The notes under the pieces are model-generated. The model did no database searches. It was not told the origin of the DNA and worked only from the letters and a program-made list of their open reading frames with translations. Shown here in pieces: positions 12,793-14,756 of a DNA stretch of 14,756 bases (the stretch's first letter is position 1; every line of letters starts with the position of its first letter). Origin of the DNA: Microcaldota archaeon (GTDB lineage Archaea; Micrarchaeota; Micrarchaeia; Micrarchaeales; CABMGC01); NCBI GenBank assembly GCA_030040265.1, contig JASHUB010000058.1, positions 1 to 14,756 on the forward strand, given 5' to 3'. A program made the translations under genes and the position numbers.

Positions 12793-13881
12793 TCACTTGC
12801 TGTACGTCCAGACTGCCTTCTCCTTGACAAGGCCCACAAGCCCCTTCCTGGCCTTCGCGTCCATCTTGCCGAAAGCGTTCTTGTCGATGGGAAAGCCGGC
12901 GGCCTGCGGGTGCCCGTTGCCTCCGAAGGCGCGCGCCAGCAGCGAGCAGTCAACGTCGTCGCTGGACCGCATGTGCGCCGTGTAGTGGTCCTTGCTGACA
13001 TAGAGTCCGATGTCGGCGTCGTGTTTCGCCATAAGCTCCCTGCAGGCGTCGTTCGTGACGACGTTGCGTCCGAAGCCGATGGCTATCCTGACGCCAGCGT
13101 CGACCGCCACGGAACCGTTGACCATCTTCGAGAGGCGCTCTTCAGACATCTTCTTCCCTGCGCGATACGCTTTGTCTATGAAGCCGTTGTCCACAATGCC
13201 CTTCGATACATAATCGGCAAGCCTGCGGAGCTTCTTCTGCGGGGCCTTCGACCTCCAGTGGAAGTAGTTTATCGCGTACCTTATCTTCTCAAGCTCCATG
13301 TACTCCGGAGTGTCGACCGGCTTGAAGTCGCTCAGGTGCACTCTGTGCGCTAGCCTGTCGCCGAACTCGTCCCTCTTGCATAGCACGCGGTAGACTATCT
13401 CGGCAGCGCAGTACGATGGGTTCTCGCCAGCGATTAGGAAGTCGAGGCGCTTCGAGACCCCGTCTATCAGGTCGCCTAGCCAGTGGTGGTGGTCGAGCCA
13501 GAGTATCGTGTTGCCGTCCTTCCTGAGCCTGTCGAAAAGTTCGCCGATGCTGTCCAGAAGGTGCGCGTCCATCCCGAGGTCGGCGAGCACTATAACGGCG
13601 CCCTTGGGCGACATCCCCAGTATCTCGGAGGACGCAGCGGCGAATTCCTCGGCTGTGTATCCGGTGAACACTGAATTCTTCACGGGCATCTTGAAGTAAT
13701 GCACCAGCATTGCAGCGCTGCCGACACCGTCAAGGTCGCGGGAGTGCGTTATGCTGTAGATGTTCCTGCCCCGCGTCTTGAGAAGCTCGGCGAGCCTGGC
13801 ATCGTAGCCGATCTCGCCAGGCGCGATGCTCTTCCTGGTGTCGTAAAGGTTGTCCACTATGGTTATGGGCTCGTTTGCCAT
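12793..13881 (-). CDS. DHH/DHHA1-family phosphoesterase
   Basis: A 362-residue DHH superfamily protein. Motif I reads THSRDLDGVGSA (45-56) with His46, Asp49 and Asp51. Motif II Asp101 is in LADLG, motif III is LDHHHW (129-134), and motif IV Asp185 is in HLSDF. The DHHA1 domain ends with GGNGHPQAAGF (320-330), its substrate-binding signature. All metal-binding residues look present, although the first motif has Ser-Arg before the Asp where many members have a shorter HxDxDG. Relatives include archaeal RecJ-like nucleases, nanoRNases and cyclic dinucleotide phosphodiesterases; length and layout favour a nuclease or nanoRNase-like enzyme, but I cannot separate these. First gene of the operon with Sua5, divergent from ftsZ. 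Confidence 0.88.
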   Translation of the reverse strand: MANEPITIVDNLYDTRKSIAPGEIGYDARLAELLKTRGRNIYSITHSRDLDGVGSAAMLVHYFKMPVKNSVFTGYTAEEFAAASSEILGMSPKGAVIVLADLGMDAHLLDSIGELFDRLRKDGNTILWLDHHHWLGDLIDGVSKRLDFLIAGENPSYCAAEIVYRVLCKRDEFGDRLAHRVHLSDFKPVDTPEYMELEKIRYAINYFHWRSKAPQKKLRRLADYVSKGIVDNGFIDKAYRAGKKMSEERLSKMVNGSVAVDAGVRIAIGFGRNVVTNDACRELMAKHDADIGLYVSKDHYTAHMRSSDDVDCSLLARAFGGNGHPQAAGFPIDKNAFGKMDAKARKGLVGLVKEKAVWTYSK

Positions 13882-13912
13882 CGCATCAGGAGATTGGTAT
13901 TACCCATGATAG

Positions 13913-13920
13913 TTATATAA
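13913..13920 (-). promoter_or_regulatory. TATA box of the DHH-Sua5 operon
   Basis: TTATATAA centred 35 nt from the ATG at 13881, predicting a leader of about 9 nt. A strong match. Confidence 0.65.
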
Positions 13921-13927
13921 TGTTGCG

Positions 13928-13952
13928 GAAAATCTCGCATTTTCGCCGAGAT
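13928..13952. repeat. Two mutually exclusive hairpins between the DHH and ftsZ promoters
   Basis: GAAAAT (13928-13933) pairs with ATTTTC (13939-13944) around CTCGC. ATCTCG (13932-13937) pairs with CGAGAT (13947-13952). The stems share bases and compete. The stretch lies between divergent promoters, so it may also be a protein-binding site. Function unknown. Confidence 0.4.
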
Positions 13953-13999
13953 GAAGCTAAATGCGTCCCTACGTGTGCCTTTTTATGTTTTTTCCCGCA

Positions 14000-14007
14000 T
14001 TATAAAT
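14000..14007 (+). promoter_or_regulatory. TATA box of ftsZ
   Basis: TTATAAAT centred 24-26 nt from GTG 14027, fitting a leaderless message. An alternative upstream T-rich box (TTTTTATG, about 13980-13987) would give a leader containing GGTGG at 14019-14023 as a Shine-Dalgarno-like site. Confidence 0.6.
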
Positions 14008-14026
14008 CCAAGCGACCGGTGGTAAA

Positions 14027-14756
14027 GTGGCAGAGAACTTGGCAAGCAACAATCTCGAACCTAGTGTGAACAGCAATCAGAACGTGGTACAGCAGGTCAA
14101 CACGAACGTCTCACCTGACGACGAAGAGCTGCTGCGGTTCATAGAGTCGGCCAAGCCCAAGATATACATAGTGGGCGCAGGTGGCAGCGGCTCAAACACC
14201 ATCTCGAGGATGCACGCCGCGCAGATAGAGGGCGCGAAACTCATAGTCATGAACACTGACGCGTCGCACCTGGCGAAGACGCTCGCGCACAGGAAGATCC
14301 TGCTCGGGAAGAAGATAACCAGAGGACTAGGCGCGGGCAGCGACCCCAAGGTAGGCGAGGAAGCGACGATAGAGAGCAGGGAGGAGATACAGCACCTGAT
14401 CTCAGACGCGCAGCTGGTCTTCGTGACCTGCGGCCTCGGAGGCGGCACCGGCACAGGATCCGCGCCGATCATAGCGCACGAGGCCAAGGAGGCTGGCGCA
14501 CTAACAGTAGGCATAGTCACGCTGCCTTTCTCCAGCGAGGGGAAGGCAAGGATGAAGAACGCGCTCGAAGGGCTCTCGAAACTGAAGAGGGCGACGGACA
14601 CTACGATAATAATACCAAACGACAAGCTGCTCAGCGTCGCACCTGACCTGCCGCTCAACATGGCGTTCAGGATAAGCGACGAGGTGCTGTCGAACGCTGC
14701 AAAGGGCATAGTCGAAATGGTCACAAAACCGGGAATGGTGAACCTCGACTTCGCGG
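14027..14756 (+). CDS. ftsZ: Cell division protein FtsZ (3' end beyond window)
   Basis: The first 243 residues of a tubulin-superfamily FtsZ, which polymerises with GTP into the division ring. IYIVGAGGSGSNTI (about 47-60) is the nucleotide-binding opening, NTDASHL follows strand 2, RGLGAGSDPKVGEEA (about 103-117) is a typical FtsZ loop, and the tubulin signature GGGTGTG is at 138-144. IVTLPFSSEGKARMKNA and IPNDKLLS continue the fold as in archaeal FtsZ. The first 45 residues are an Asn/Gln-rich, probably disordered extension (NNLEPSVNSNQNVVQQVN) before the fold. The start is taken as GTG 14027 from the promoter. The frame runs open to the last base, so the GTPase C-terminal domain and tail are missing. 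Confidence 0.93.
   Translation, partial: MAENLASNNLEPSVNSNQNVVQQVNTNVSPDDEELLRFIESAKPKIYIVGAGGSGSNTISRMHAAQIEGAKLIVMNTDASHLAKTLAHRKILLGKKITRGLGAGSDPKVGEEATIESREEIQHLISDAQLVFVTCGLGGGTGTGSAPIIAHEAKEAGALTVGIVTLPFSSEGKARMKNALEGLSKLKRATDTTIIIPNDKLLSVAPDLPLNMAFRISDEVLSNAAKGIVEMVTKPGMVNLDFA

Noticed and set aside
12789..13001. Upstream extension of the Sua5 frame by 71 codons
   Set aside because: It overlaps the DHH coding region, is Arg/Thr/Pro-rich as out-of-frame GC-rich DNA usually is, and precedes the complete YrdC fold. The GTG at 12788 fits better.
14077..14724. Minus-strand frame antisense to ftsZ
   Set aside because: The plus strand encodes a clear FtsZ with the tubulin signature; the antisense frame is Ser/Ala-rich noise.

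Overview
The window looks like a stretch of archaeal chromosome, most likely from a compact-genome DPANN-type lineage (Micrarchaeota-like); the lineage is my inference from gene content and style, without any database search. Archaeal signs: many genes have a TATA-like box centred about 26 nt upstream of the start codon, so transcripts would be leaderless or nearly so (PadR, DEAD-box helicase, proline dehydrogenase, SIMPL protein, the small basic protein at 3941). Ile is written mostly ATA and Arg mostly AGG. TrmB, PadR, FtsZ and two-domain Sua5 are present. Several proteins have a bacterial flavour (GGDEF domain, GTP cyclohydrolase II, HtrA, proline dehydrogenase).

Layout. 1-45: last codons of an upstream gene, overlapping (ATGA) an alpha/beta hydrolase (42-851). 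852-1706 (-): GGDEF-fold protein with a degraded signature. 1820-2608 (+): HAD-IIB phosphatase. 2609-3797 (-): proline dehydrogenase followed by a PadR regulator. 3941-4225 (+): small basic protein, then a structured intergenic stretch (4232-4307), a HEAT-like protein (4349-4768) and a TrmB-type regulator with a palindromic promoter (4857-5189). 5186-7421 (-): DEAD-box RNA helicase with an Arg/Gly/His-rich tail, and a membrane-anchored SIMPL protein upstream of it. 7535-7600 (+): a complete transcription unit for a 21-residue Lys/Met-rich peptide, possibly a divergent ribosomal protein eL41. 7710-8539 (+): an unknown protein and a four-helix membrane protein. 8601-9539 (-): cytoplasmic HtrA-like protease, divergent from ribA (9656-10333). 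10334-10993 (-): unknown protein, divergent from an MBL-fold hydrolase (11100-11756). 11724-13881 (-): operon of a DHH phosphoesterase and Sua5. 14027 to the end (+): ftsZ, truncated by the window.

The genes are mostly housekeeping: RNA handling (helicase, DHH enzyme), t6A modification of tRNA (Sua5), flavin synthesis (ribA), protein quality control (HtrA), cell division (FtsZ) and several regulators. I see no CRISPR array, tRNA, rRNA, insertion sequence or defence island. The items most worth checking are the 21-residue peptide, the GGDEF homologue in an archaeal setting, the two-hairpin element at 4232-4307, a TAGACA/TGTCTA operator-like palindrome between divergent promoters, and the tail-to-tail gene junctions: in five of six convergent pairs the stop codons abut or overlap.
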